Below are positions 1 through 7,400 of a DNA stretch of 36,470 nucleotides, one piece after another; position 1 is the first letter of the stretch; every line of letters starts with the position of its first letter. The notes under the pieces are model-generated. The model did no database searches and was not told where the DNA came from. It saw only the letters and a list, made by a program, of their open reading frames with translations. The DNA comes from Pseudomonadota bacterium (GTDB lineage: Bacteria > Myxococcota_A > Bradymonadia > UBA4248). Both the position numbers and the translations under genes were made by a program. The stretch covers positions 1-36,470 of the forward strand of contig JAFUEE010000069.1 of assembly GCA_017464085.1 (NCBI GenBank). Direction: 5' to 3'.

Positions 1-507
1 CGCATCCAAAATGCGCACAGGGGAGTTCAACACAAAACATGCAAAACAAGACCTGATCATAGTCTCGCTCGCATCCAAAATGCGCACAGCGGGCGACACA
101 AAACATGCAAAACAAGACCTGATCATAGTCTCGCTCGCATCCAAAATGCGCACAGGGGAGTTCAACACAAAACATGCAAAACAAGACCTGATCATAGTCT
201 CGCTCGCATCCAAAATGCGCACAGCGGGCGACACAAAACATGCAAAACAAGACCTGATCATAGTCTCGTTCGCATTAAAAATGCGCACAGCGGGCAACAC
301 AAAACATGCGACCTGAAACATGCAAACCAAGACCTGATCATATTGTCTAACCGCATCCAGAATGCGCGCACAGGGGAGTTCAACACAAAACATGCAAACC
401 AAGACCTGATCATAGTCTCGTTCGCATTAAAAATGCGCACAGCGGGCAACGCAAAACATGCGACCTGAAACATGCAAACCAAGAACCTGATCATATTATG
501 TCTAACT
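1..507. repeat. Minisatellite array, seven units of 66-85 nt
   Basis: Seven head-to-tail units start at about 1, 70, 136, 205, 271, 352 and 423. Each opens with a small palindrome, CGCAT-5 nt-ATGCG, and contains a TGATCA site. The first four alternate 69, 66, 69 and 66 nt, so the higher-order period is 135 nt. The last three are 71-85 nt long and more diverged, as is usual at the edge of such an array. The array touches the left edge and probably continues. The first four unit lengths are multiples of three, so frames stay open by repetition alone, and I do not call a gene here. The inter-palindrome segments are not unique, so this is not CRISPR. Confidence 0.93.
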
Positions 508-537
508 CGCATTAAAAATGCGAGTTGACATAATATG
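492..537. repeat. Long imperfect hairpin at the end of the minisatellite
   Basis: The arm 492-512 pairs with 518-537 over 20 base pairs with a single bulged T, around a 5-nt loop (TAAAA). It contains the CGCAT/ATGCG palindrome of the array as its tip and adds about 15 bp of AT-rich stem. No T-run follows on either strand, so it is not a typical terminator. It may be a structural boundary of the repeat array. Confidence 0.8.
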
Positions 538-540
538 CAT

Positions 541-731
541 TATGGGACGTTTTATCAAGGGCAATCAAACGAGCCACCGATGACATCCAATAACCCAAAA
601 TCCACGATGTCAATCAAAGCTGCCAATCCGTTAATGGGACGTTTTATCAAGCGCTCTCAAAAATCCGCCGATGACATCAAACACAAAATCCGCCATAAAA
701 TCGATGTCAGTCAAAGCTGCCGATCTGCTTG
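541..731. repeat. Imperfect direct duplication reaching into the folE-like 3' end
   Basis: Two diverged copies of about 92-97 nt lie in tandem. Both start with ATGGGACGTTTTATCAAG (from 542 and 634), share GATGACATC in the middle, and end with GATGTCA-TCAAAGCTGCC (606 and 703). The second copy includes the last codons of the folE-like gene on the minus strand. The first copy is therefore a decayed duplicate of that gene's 3' end and downstream flank. Confidence 0.75.
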
Positions 732-1216
732 ACCGTCTCAATCTGAATGCCAGCACCTTTGCCATGAAGTTCCAGGCACATCTGGCGCGCATTCAGGCGT
801 ACCCGTACACCTTGAGGCTGGAGATCCTCATAGATATGATGCGCGATATCGGAACACAATTGCTCCTGAAATTGCGGCCGCCTGGCATAATGATCGATCA
901 CGCGCGTGAATCCGCCAAGCCCGGCAATGAACTTGTCAGGCCGATATTCAATATCGACCGTTCCAAAAAATGGCACAAAATGGTGACCGCAGAAGCTGTA
1001 AAATGGAAGCGCTTTCAAAACGACGATATCCGTGTCCGGTGCTGTCATTCTGGATAGTTCCGGACGTGCATCTGATACCCCGCGCATCCATGATGCCATG
1101 AGTTCCGCCGCATGACGCGCGCTGTCTGCAATATCGATCCCTGAATTCTCCGCATTCAGGCCGAGCGCACACAAAAAATCCCCAAAGGCTTTTGCCGCAT
1201 CATCCATCTGCCCCAT
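707..1216 (-). CDS. folE: GTP cyclohydrolase I-like protein (FolE family), short and divergent
   Basis: FolE converts GTP to 7,8-dihydroneopterin triphosphate, the entry step of folate and pterin synthesis, in the cytoplasm. The conserved block CGHHFVPFFG and the motif RRPQFQEQL are visible, as is the C-terminal Cys of QMCLELHG. The expected zinc ligands (Cys and second His of the CxHH motif, plus the later Cys) are therefore present. The usual Glu of CEHH is Gly here. The family normally continues about 30-40 residues past the second Cys with a TS/TT-rich segment; this protein stops after about 17 unrelated residues. The ATG at 1216 is chosen because AAAGGGG lies 7 nt upstream; an in-frame GTG at 1255 is the longest alternative. 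The 3' end lies in a duplicated segment, so the gene may have been truncated or had its tail replaced. Family certain; activity uncertain. Confidence 0.85.
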   Translation of the reverse strand: MGQMDDAAKAFGDFLCALGLNAENSGIDIADSARHAAELMASWMRGVSDARPELSRMTAPDTDIVVLKALPFYSFCGHHFVPFFGTVDIEYRPDKFIAGLGGFTRVIDHYARRPQFQEQLCSDIAHHIYEDLQPQGVRVRLNARQMCLELHGKGAGIQIETVKQIGSFD

Positions 1217-1303
1217 TCTTCTACCCCTTTGAGCTTTCAAGCAGCACTGATACACCCAGACCGCGCATCAATACGTTCTGCCCGACAAGCCAAACAAAAG
1301 CCC

Positions 1304-1373
1304 AGTCTTTCTTTGAACTTTTTTCGAGAAATGCCTTTCAGCTCAGTCCTTCTTTGAACTTTTTTCGAGAAAT
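1304..1373. repeat. 29-nt direct duplication of a lipoprotein gene 3' end
   Basis: The segment CAGTC..TTCTTTGAACTTTTTTCGAGAAAT occurs at 1304-1332 and again at 1344-1373, about 41 nt apart. The second copy encodes, on the minus strand, the last nine or so residues and stop of the adjacent small lipoprotein. The first copy lies just downstream of that stop. Confidence 0.85.
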
Positions 1374-1546
1374 ATCTTCTCGGCTTCAGCCATCTGCGCA
1401 TCTGACTTATAGCACTGATGCGTGATCGTGCTGAAATACGGATACCCTTCCGAGCACTGGAAGACCTTGGTATAGCCTTCTTCCGTGCATGCTGAGAAAA
1501 CGAAAATAGTTCCAATTGTGATGGCCGTGAATATCAGTTTTTTCAT
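1343..1546 (-). CDS. Small putative lipoprotein, 67 aa
   Basis: The N-terminus is a short signal peptide: MKK, a hydrophobic stretch, then the lipobox FSAC with Cys at about residue 20. It is followed by a small domain with two more Cys residues (near 30 and 45) and a Lys-rich tail. The product should be a membrane-anchored periplasmic or outer-membrane lipoprotein. AAGGGAG upstream of the ATG is a good ribosome binding site. No family is recognised. The two later Cys could form a disulfide. The gene's 3' end is duplicated just downstream. Confidence 0.8.
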   Translation of the reverse strand: MKKLIFTAITIGTIFVFSACTEEGYTKVFQCSEGYPYFSTITHQCYKSDAQMAEAEKIFLEKSSKKD

Positions 1547-1645
1547 AACAGACTCCCTTGGTGAGGCTCACTCCTCTCATTCCTTATAACATTAAACTAA
1601 TTTTTATTGAAGCCCGAGATGACAGGAGCCGAAATATTATCCCAT

Positions 1646-1870
1646 TCAGCCCGCAAGGTATTCCGCCCGGCGTTCCCATATTGAGGATGACCTCGACTTC
1701 GCGACATCACCAATAGACACATCACTTGCTGAAACCACGGTCATAGGAATGAAATCATCGGCAATCGGACTGATCTGCCACGCCCGCATCACACAGGATG
1801 GTTCATCACAACCGGTATTCCCTTCACATCCTCCCATGAACGCATGCAAATCATCGAAAAATTCGAGCAT
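1646..1870 (-). pseudogene. Hypothetical ORF of 74 aa, possibly a gene remnant
   Basis: The frame begins MLEFFDDLHAFMGGC and ends in a Ser/Arg-rich segment. The codons just upstream of the ATG also read as plausible protein (TVWDEYGD) before a stop, and no ribosome binding site precedes the ATG. This suggests a piece of a formerly longer gene between the small lipoprotein and the tRNA pair. I do not recognise the family. It may also be non-coding. Confidence 0.35.
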
Positions 1871-1925
1871 ATCGCCATATTCATCCCAGACCGTTCAAAA
1901 AAAAATCACACGATGCAAAAAACAA

Positions 1926-1954
1926 TTGACACAAGGCCGCCGCTGGAATACTAG
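1926..1954 (+). promoter_or_regulatory. Promoter for the tRNA-Asn pair
   Basis: A perfect TTGACA at 1926-1931 is followed after 17 nt by TACTAG at 1949-1954. A GC-rich stretch (GCGCG) follows where transcription should start, like the discriminator of stringently controlled stable-RNA promoters. It lies about 30 nt before the first tRNA. Confidence 0.6.
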
Positions 1955-1985
1955 AAGCGCGTTCTTGGAGGCATTCTCCAGATAT

Positions 1986-2059
1986 TCCGGAATAGCTCAG
2001 TCGGTTAGAGCGGGTGACTGTTAATCACTAGGTCGGGAGTTCAAGTCTCTCTTCCGGAG
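1986..2059 (+). tRNA. tRNA-Asn (GTT), copy 1
   Basis: A full cloverleaf is visible: acceptor TCCGGAA pairs with TTCCGGA, the D-arm is GCTC...GAGC, the anticodon arm is GGTGA-CTGTTAA-TCACT with anticodon GTT, and the T-arm is GGGAG-TTCAAGT-CTCTC. The discriminator base is G. The 3' CCA is not encoded, so CCA-adding enzyme is needed. Confidence 0.97.
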
Positions 2060-2091
2060 TTTCCCTTTCAGGGCAGGCTTTCAGGACATTT

Positions 2092-2165
2092 TCCGGAATA
2101 GCTCAGTCGGTTAGAGCGGGTGACTGTTAATCACTAGGTCGGGAGTTCAAGTCTCTCTTCCGGAG
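2092..2165 (+). tRNA. tRNA-Asn (GTT), copy 2
   Basis: This is base-for-base identical to the copy that ends at 2059, from which a 32-nt spacer separates it. Anticodon GTT; the 3' CCA is not encoded. The pair is probably one transcript from the TTGACA promoter at 1926, ended by the hairpin at 2170-2202. Confidence 0.97.
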
Positions 2166-2169
2166 TCAG

Positions 2170-2202
2170 GCGTCAAATCAGATGATTTGGCGCTTTTTTT
2201 TT
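2170..2202 (+). terminator. Rho-independent terminator of the tRNA pair
   Basis: GCGTCAAATC (2170-2179) pairs with GATTTGGCGC (2184-2193) with one G-U pair and a 4-nt loop, followed by nine T. Confidence 0.93.
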
Positions 2203-2238
2203 AGCCTGGCTATGCGCTTTCCGCGCATACGCCCGGCC
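2203..2238 (+). repeat. TAT/ATAC palindromic element 1
   Basis: Inner stem TATGCGC/GCGCATA with loop TTTCC, one unpaired C at 2230, then a partly paired GC-rich outer stem (AGCCTGGC/GCCCGGCC). It directly follows the tRNA terminator. Confidence 0.8.
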
Positions 2239-2239
2239 T

Positions 2240-2270
2240 GCCGGCCTATCGCTCCCGCGATATGGCCGCC
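2240..2270 (+). repeat. TAT/ATAC palindromic element 2
   Basis: Inner stem TATCGC/GCGATA with loop TCCC. The unpaired base is T (2263) instead of the usual C. The outer stem GGCC/GGCC is flanked by partly complementary bases. Confidence 0.75.
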
Positions 2271-2283
2271 GATGTATTTTTAA

Positions 2284-2325
2284 GACCGCGCTATTTCCCG
2301 GCCCTGCCGGAAAATACGCCCGGTC
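2284..2325 (+). repeat. TAT/ATAC palindromic element 3
   Basis: Outer arms GACCGCGC/GCCCGGTC have one mismatch. Inner arms TATTTCCCGGC/GCCGGAAAATA have one mismatch and loop CCT. The unpaired C is at 2317. Confidence 0.88.
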
Positions 2326-2326
2326 C

Positions 2327-2359
2327 GGCCGGCCTATCGCTCCCGCGATACGCCCGGCC
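2327..2359 (+). repeat. TAT/ATAC palindromic element 4
   Basis: Outer arms GGCCGGCC/GCCCGGCC have one mismatch. Inner TATCGC/GCGATA with loop TCCC matches the inner hairpin of element 2. The unpaired C is at 2351. Confidence 0.88.
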
Positions 2360-2379
2360 CCGCTCAGGCGACAGACAAC

Positions 2380-2703
2380 ATGCCATTCCTCATCAGCCGC
2401 ACCCAGGTCCAAAACATACAGCTGCAGCTCGAAAGCGTCACCGCACAGCCATTCAAAATGCGCGTCGTCCAGAACGACGAAAAGACGCTCCTGCTCGCTT
2501 GGCAGAACGACACGCACATCGACTACCTGCTGCACATCATGACGCATGACTACAGGACATTCCAGATCGCATTCGCCATCCAGAGATACAGAGATATCGA
2601 GACACGGTTCGACCGGAAACTGGAGCTTGCGGAAGTCCGCAGGCTCTTCGACGACCCTCGACAGTGCGTGCGCTACATGACCGGCCAGCTTCTGGGGACC
2701 TGA
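2380..2703 (+). CDS. Hypothetical protein, 107 aa
   Basis: The ORF begins just after a cluster of four palindromes and ends 16 nt before the converging deoxynucleoside kinase gene. The protein is soluble, mixed alpha/beta in appearance and without signal peptide or repeats. Its C-terminal third is charged and helical (RYRDIETRFDRKLELAEVRR). The ribosome binding site is weak, so the start is uncertain. I do not recognise a family. Normal amino-acid composition and an intact frame favour a real gene. Confidence 0.55.
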   Translation: MPFLISRTQVQNIQLQLESVTAQPFKMRVVQNDEKTLLLAWQNDTHIDYLLHIMTHDYRTFQIAFAIQRYRDIETRFDRKLELAEVRRLFDDPRQCVRYMTGQLLGT

Positions 2704-2718
2704 CCGGCGCGCGACAGA

Positions 2719-3351
2719 TCACTGATAAAGCGACACGCTGCGCTTGAACGAATGCGCGAGATACTCGGACTGGATGACCCTGGCCATTTCCTCGGCCGTC
2801 GCAAAGCGGTCATAATCCACACAGATGACAGGAATCACTCGCGAAATCTCTTCGATGAACTTCTGGTAATGGCGATAGAGATTCTGGAGATAGGTCAATG
2901 AAATGCCGGACTCCACATTGCGGCTTCGCATCTGGATGCGCTCCATCGAACGCTCCGGCGTGACATCCAGGTACACAATGACGTTCGGCTTGCACATGAA
3001 ATTGCTCATATACTGAAAGAGCTGGACATACGTGCGATAGTCGCGTTCCTCCATCAGCCCGGATTCCGCAAGCATGGAGGCGAAGACCGAATCCTCATAA
3101 ATCGTCCGGTCCTGAACAGCTGATTCGCCGCGCCAGATAATCTCCTGGTGCTGCTGAAACCGGCGAGTGAGCAGGTACACTTGCATGGAAAACGAATATT
3201 TCGCCGTATCACGGTAAAAGTCTTCAAGGTATTCGTTGTTCTCGACAGGCTCATAGTAGGCCTTGATGCCGAGGTGTTTAGCGAGCGATGTCGCAAGCGT
3301 AGATTTTCCGGCACCAATCATGCCGGCGATTCCGATAAAGAGATTTTCCAT
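2719..3351 (-). CDS. Deoxynucleoside kinase (dNK/dCK family)
   Basis: It phosphorylates deoxyribonucleosides (deoxyadenosine, deoxycytidine or deoxyguanosine) with ATP in the salvage of DNA precursors, in the cytoplasm. The P-loop GMIGAGKST is at about residues 9-17. The DRT motif of QDRTIYEDSVFA gives the Arg that contacts the substrate 5' region. RSRNVESGISLTYLQNLY matches the Arg-rich LID and YL motif of the family. Length (210 aa) is typical of bacterial members. The ATG at 3351 is chosen because MENLFIGIAGMIG matches the family N-terminus; an upstream GTG at 3381 would add ten unlike residues. Substrate specificity cannot be read from the sequence. Confidence 0.92.
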   Translation of the reverse strand: MENLFIGIAGMIGAGKSTLATSLAKHLGIKAYYEPVENNEYLEDFYRDTAKYSFSMQVYLLTRRFQQHQEIIWRGESAVQDRTIYEDSVFASMLAESGLMEERDYRTYVQLFQYMSNFMCKPNVIVYLDVTPERSMERIQMRSRNVESGISLTYLQNLYRHYQKFIEEISRVIPVICVDYDRFATAEEMARVIQSEYLAHSFKRSVSLYQ

Positions 3352-3439
3352 ATAGCCCCGATGTTCCAATAAACAAACCACAGCGAACTGTGAGACAGTC
3401 CGCCCACACTACAACATCGAGAGCAAAAAAGGAAGATGC

Positions 3440-3477
3440 GGCCGCGCGTATGATGCCAGCGGCATCATAGCCCGGCC
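3440..3477 (-). repeat. TAT/ATAC palindromic element 5
   Basis: Read on the minus strand: outer GGCCGGGC/GCGCGGCC with one mismatch, inner TATGATGCC/GGCATCATA with a 3-nt loop, then the unpaired C (plus-strand G at 3448). It lies between the divergent kinase gene and the gene at 3610. Confidence 0.88.
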
Positions 3478-3479
3478 CG

Positions 3480-3516
3480 GGAAGCGTATGGACGCCCGCA
3501 GGCGGCCATAGCTTCC
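3480..3516 (-). repeat. TAT/ATAC palindromic element 6
   Basis: Outer arms GGAAGC/GCTTCC are perfect. The inner TATGG/CCATA pair extends into an imperfect GC-rich stem. The unpaired base on the minus strand is C (plus-strand G at 3486). It lies 2 nt from element 5. Confidence 0.85.
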
Positions 3517-3574
3517 GTCAAAAAAATAAAAAAATGCATTCCGGAAAGATATTTTAGGCTATAGTGCGTGGGAA

Positions 3575-3588
3575 CGTGTCGTGACACG
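3575..3588. promoter_or_regulatory. Perfect 6-bp inverted repeat in the leader of the gene at 3610
   Basis: CGTGTC-GT-GACACG sits about 10 nt after a TATAGT-like -10 sequence (3560-3565) and 9 nt before the AGGAGG ribosome binding site (3598-3603). It could be an operator or a small leader hairpin. I see no clear -35 box. Confidence 0.4.
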
Positions 3589-3609
3589 CAACCCTCAAGG
3601 AGGCAAAAA

Positions 3610-4386
3610 ATGAAAGCGATCACCTGCAAAGGCAAACATGCGGAGATATGCCGGGCATTCGCGGACGGGCGCCGTGACGAGGCGATGTCCCTGATTTACG
3701 GATTTTTCAGGAGCGAGGAAAACACTGATTCGTATTCCGTGCAGCTTCTGACTGTTATCCGCGAGCTTGCGGAAGACGGAGACAGCGAGGAGATGTACAG
3801 GATGCGCATCCGGATGCGCTCGAGCGGCGACAAAGTGCTGATCAATCTCGCGCAGTTTGTCTGGGCGTTTGAAACAGGCGGGTTCCACGATGCGGCAGAA
3901 GCGCTCGCTGACAAATGCATCGCAGAGCTTCCGAAGCTTCACCGGAGCATGCAGGATTTTGCCGACGAAGAAGGCCTGTCCCCGGCGACGGAAATGGCAG
4001 GCATGCGTATCCGCGAAGCCGTGCGTATCCTCCGCCTCTATTACGAAACACAGAGCGACGAAGGCGCGATGGACAAATGCGACACGCTCACGCTCGATCT
4101 CTCGCGTGTATTCCTGTTCATGCGCGAAAACGTCATGAGCGCGGATATGATGCGTGCCGCGCGATGCGCAGACAGAAACGGAGACGGCGACACGCGCGAC
4201 AAGCTCTGCCGCGATGTCGTGAATGCTTACGGCGCCATTCTTGACCGGCCCGCAGGCGCGCTCAGTCCGGATGACCGCGAAACGCTCGAATGCGTCAGGG
4301 ACGCGCTCGAAACACTCGCCCCCTCGGACGAGCGCTGCGCCGCACGCCTGGCAGAGGCTCGCGATCGTTTTCAGGACTTGCGATAG
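3610..4386 (+). CDS. Hypothetical protein, 258 aa, predicted alpha-helical
   Basis: The start at 3610 follows a consensus AGGAGG at the right distance; an upstream in-frame start at 3568 lacks one. The protein has no signal peptide or membrane segment. It looks like a chain of amphipathic helices rich in Ala, Arg, Asp and Glu, with short repeated patterns (FADGRRDEAMSLIYGFF near residue 15, AEALADKCIAELPK near 98). This suggests a TPR-like helical fold. I do not recognise a family. The next gene, a Clp ATPase, lies on the same strand 106 nt downstream but has its own promoter overlapping this gene's end, so co-function is only possible. Confidence 0.8.
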   Translation: MKAITCKGKHAEICRAFADGRRDEAMSLIYGFFRSEENTDSYSVQLLTVIRELAEDGDSEEMYRMRIRMRSSGDKVLINLAQFVWAFETGGFHDAAEALADKCIAELPKLHRSMQDFADEEGLSPATEMAGMRIREAVRILRLYYETQSDEGAMDKCDTLTLDLSRVFLFMRENVMSADMMRAARCADRNGDGDTRDKLCRDVVNAYGAILDRPAGALSPDDRETLECVRDALETLAPSDERCAARLAEARDRFQDLR

Positions 4387-4392
4387 TTTCTG

Positions 4393-4421
4393 TTCACAAT
4401 CCAGCACAGCTGTGGTATAAT
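4393..4421 (+). promoter_or_regulatory. Near-consensus sigma-70 promoter of the Clp gene
   Basis: TTCACA at 4393-4398, a spacer of exactly 17 nt, and TATAAT at 4416-4421 preceded by TGG, which forms an extended -10 (TGnTATAAT). The expected start of transcription is near 4428. Confidence 0.88.
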
Positions 4422-4435
4422 AGAGAAAGATTTAT

Positions 4436-4468
4436 TTTCGCAGGCCGGAATGCCTGCGAAACTTTTTT
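4436..4468 (+). terminator. Terminator-like hairpin in the Clp leader (possible attenuator)
   Basis: TTTCGCAGGC (4436-4445) pairs perfectly with GCCTGCGAAA (4452-4461) around a 6-nt loop and is followed by C and six T. It lies only about 8 nt after the predicted transcription start and about 25 nt before the Clp start codon. It would stop most transcripts unless regulated, or it may end read-through from the upstream gene. Confidence 0.8.
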
Positions 4469-4492
4469 GAGCGTGACTTCAGGGAGGAAGGC

Positions 4493-7400
4493 ATGGCGCT
4501 ACAATGGACGGGGGAACTGCGCAACATTTATGAGCGTGCAGAGCACGACGCGTCGCTCATGCAGGTGCGGATGAGTTCGGCACTGCTATTCCGGAGCATG
4601 CTCCGGTCGGACATGCCGATACAGACCGCGCTGCACAACGCCGGCATCAGCTATCCGATCTTTGAAGACGGCCTCAAGCATATCCCGCTCACACCAGATC
4701 CGCCCGATGCGATCAACAAGATTTTCACGCGGGCGACGGCGCTTTGCGCCAAAAGCCGCTCCGAGAAACTCTCATCATTTCACGTACTCTCCGCGATGCT
4801 CAGGGAACCCTGCATCGTACAGTGGCTGCTGTGCGCGCTCGGCTGCGACATCAACCAGATTCTCAACTATATCGAGCACTGTATCGCTGGCGATCAAAAC
4901 CTTCAGTATTTTCAGACCCAGAGCCGATCGTCACATTCGATCAGCATGGTCGCCGTGCAGCACAGGTCACCGATCGCGCAGCCGACGACATACATCGAGC
5001 CTCAGCCGGCAGTGAGCTACGGCTCTGATGAAATCTCAAGAATCGCCAGTCCGGAAGGACGAAAAGGCATCGCGCCACCGCCTCGAAACCGCCTGCTCTC
5101 CCCGTCCGAAATCAAAAATCTCAGCACAGGCGCATCACAGCCGACACTTCCGGGAATCCCGCAGTCATCCCATACAGGATCTCAGGAAACGAGAACAGCA
5201 AAGCCGGCCTCATACCACTCGACATCTTCACGCGAGATGCAGCAGGCGGCAACGATTGACCTGGCAAGACGCTTCCAGGAAAAGAAAAGCCGGACATCGG
5301 AAGCAAGAAAAGCAAGCCGGGAACTCCCCAAGGCCCCGGCCGAGAATGCCCCAAAACTCGCTGACGCACAGGCCTGTGAAACATCCGGCAGCAGCACGCC
5401 CAAAACGGCGGTGCAGACAGCGTCGCCCGCACCATCCGCCCAGACTGCCGCCAATCAGACCGATTCGTCCACGGCAATCCGCGATCAGGCAAAAGCAACC
5501 TCAGACGCAAAGGCCAGCTCTGAAACACCCCCGACCATGCCGGAAAAAACTGCCGCAACAGTCTCGACGGCCACCGGCATGCAAAGCACGCCCAATACCG
5601 TCCAGGCACGCAAGACAGAGCCTGCGCCTGCTGAAAAACAGCTCAGGACGCGACAGAGCGTTTCGGCCCCGGCAGCCCCGACACGCGCCGCAGCCGTGCC
5701 TTCGCGACGGCAGTCCTCAAAACTCCCCTCCGGCTTCTCCCCGTTTGATCTCGGCAAGAATTACCCGATGCTCAACACCTTCGGGCGAAACCTCCTCGCG
5801 GAAGCACGCGCCGGACGCATCGATCCCGTCATCGACCGCGACCAGGAGATCGACCAGCTCATCGATGTCCTCAACAAGCGAAAGTGCAACAACCCGATTC
5901 TCGTCGGCGAAGCCGGCGTCGGAAAAACCGCGATCATCGAAGGGCTGGCTTTGCGCATGGCGCAGAGCAACGCGCCGCGCGGACTTGAAAATCATACCAT
6001 CGTGACGCTCGACTACGGCTCCATCTTATGCGGCACTCAGCTGCGAGGCGCTGTCCAGGAACGCATCAAGGCCATCAAAACAGAAATCAGCAAAGCAAAC
6101 GGACTGATCATCCTGTTCCTCGATGAGATTCACACCTGGCTGACCTCTGGCTCAGGCGACCCCAATTCAGATGCCGCGCTTGAACTGAAAATGGCCCTGT
6201 CACGCGGAGAACTGCTCTGCATCGGCGCATCCACGCCCCAAGAGCTGAGGAGAGCGTTCAATGCAGACCCTGCATTTGAAAGAAGATTTGACTTTATCGA
6301 AGTCAAGGCGCTCTCCCCGGAGACATCCATCCGCATCATTGAAAACGGCATCATCCGAAAATATGCCGAACACCACGGCGTCACATACGCAAAGGACGCC
6401 ATACGGGAAGCTGTCCGGCTTTCCGTGCGCTATATCCAAGAACGTGCACTCCCTGACAAGGCAATCTCGGTCCTCGACCGCGCAGGAAGCCTCTGCGAGC
6501 GAGCCGGAGATCCAGAGGTCACCCCAAAACATATCGCACAGGTCATCGCAAAGATCGCAGACGTGCCTGTGGAACGGCTGCTCGTGACCGAAAAACAGAA
6601 GCTCATGGACATGGAGAAAATTCTTGGAGAGCGTCTGATCGGCCATGAGGCAAATATTGCGAAAATTGCGAGCGTCATTCGACGCAATCACGCAGGTTTT
6701 GGCGCACAAAGACCGATCGGGAGCTTCCTCTTCCTGGGCCCCACCGGCGTCGGAAAAACAGAAGCCGCCAAAGTCCTCGCGGATTTTCTCTTCGGCTCTC
6801 CCAAAAATATTATCCGCTTCGACATGAGCGAGTTCATGGAACAGCACTCCGTTGCAAAACTCATCGGCGCGCCTGCCGGATACGTCGGTTTCGATGACGG
6901 AGGCCTCCTCACGGAAGCGCTCAGAAAACGCCCTTATCAGATCGTACTATTTGACGAGATTGAAAAAGCGCATCCCGATGTCATGAACATACTCCTTCAG
7001 ATCCTGGATGAAGGCAGACTCACGGATGCCAAGGGAAGGCATGTCGACTTTTCGAACACTGTAGTCATCCTGACAAGCAACCTGGGGGCTGAGGAAGTCA
7101 TCAGAGCCGCTCAAAATATCGGGTTCAACGGCAATGCCCCGAAACCGTCTGCAGAGGAGGCTGAAGCTATCATCCTCAAAGCTGCCAACGCGAGATTCTC
7201 CCCGGAACTCTGGAACCGCATCGAAGAAAAGCTCGTCTTTCATCCACTCACCATTGAGCAGATTGAAAAAATCGCACGCCTGCTGCTCAATGATTCGAAA
7301 AAACGCCTTCTTGAAGACAAACAGATCGAGCTCATCTTCGATGAGACGCTTCTCATCCCCTATCTCATCGAGCATGGCGGGTTTGATCCCAAATATGGCG

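Noticed and set aside
11-316. 101-aa plus-strand ORF, and a similar minus-strand frame at 258-512
   Set aside because: Both exist only because unit lengths of 66 and 69 nt are multiples of three; there is no ribosome binding site and the frame ends where the units diverge.
1-507. CRISPR array
   Set aside because: The segments between the small palindromes are themselves repeated, the unit of 66-85 nt is too long, and no cas gene is present.
1986-2165. tRNA-associated integration site
   Set aside because: Two tandem tRNA genes can host attachment sites, but I see no integrase or phage gene and no partial tRNA copy further on.
2203-2359. Ordinary rho-independent terminators
   Set aside because: The palindromes have no T-run on the relevant side and a proper terminator already sits at 2170-2202.
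3595-4407. 270-aa minus-strand ORF opposite the helical protein gene
   Set aside because: The plus-strand frame has a consensus ribosome binding site and balanced composition; the minus frame is rich in Cys, His and Arg as expected of an antisense shadow.
5028-6005. 325-aa ORF in another frame of the Clp gene
   Set aside because: It overlaps the linker and D1 coding region completely, is dominated by Arg, Pro and Ser as expected for a shifted frame, and has no start signal of its own.
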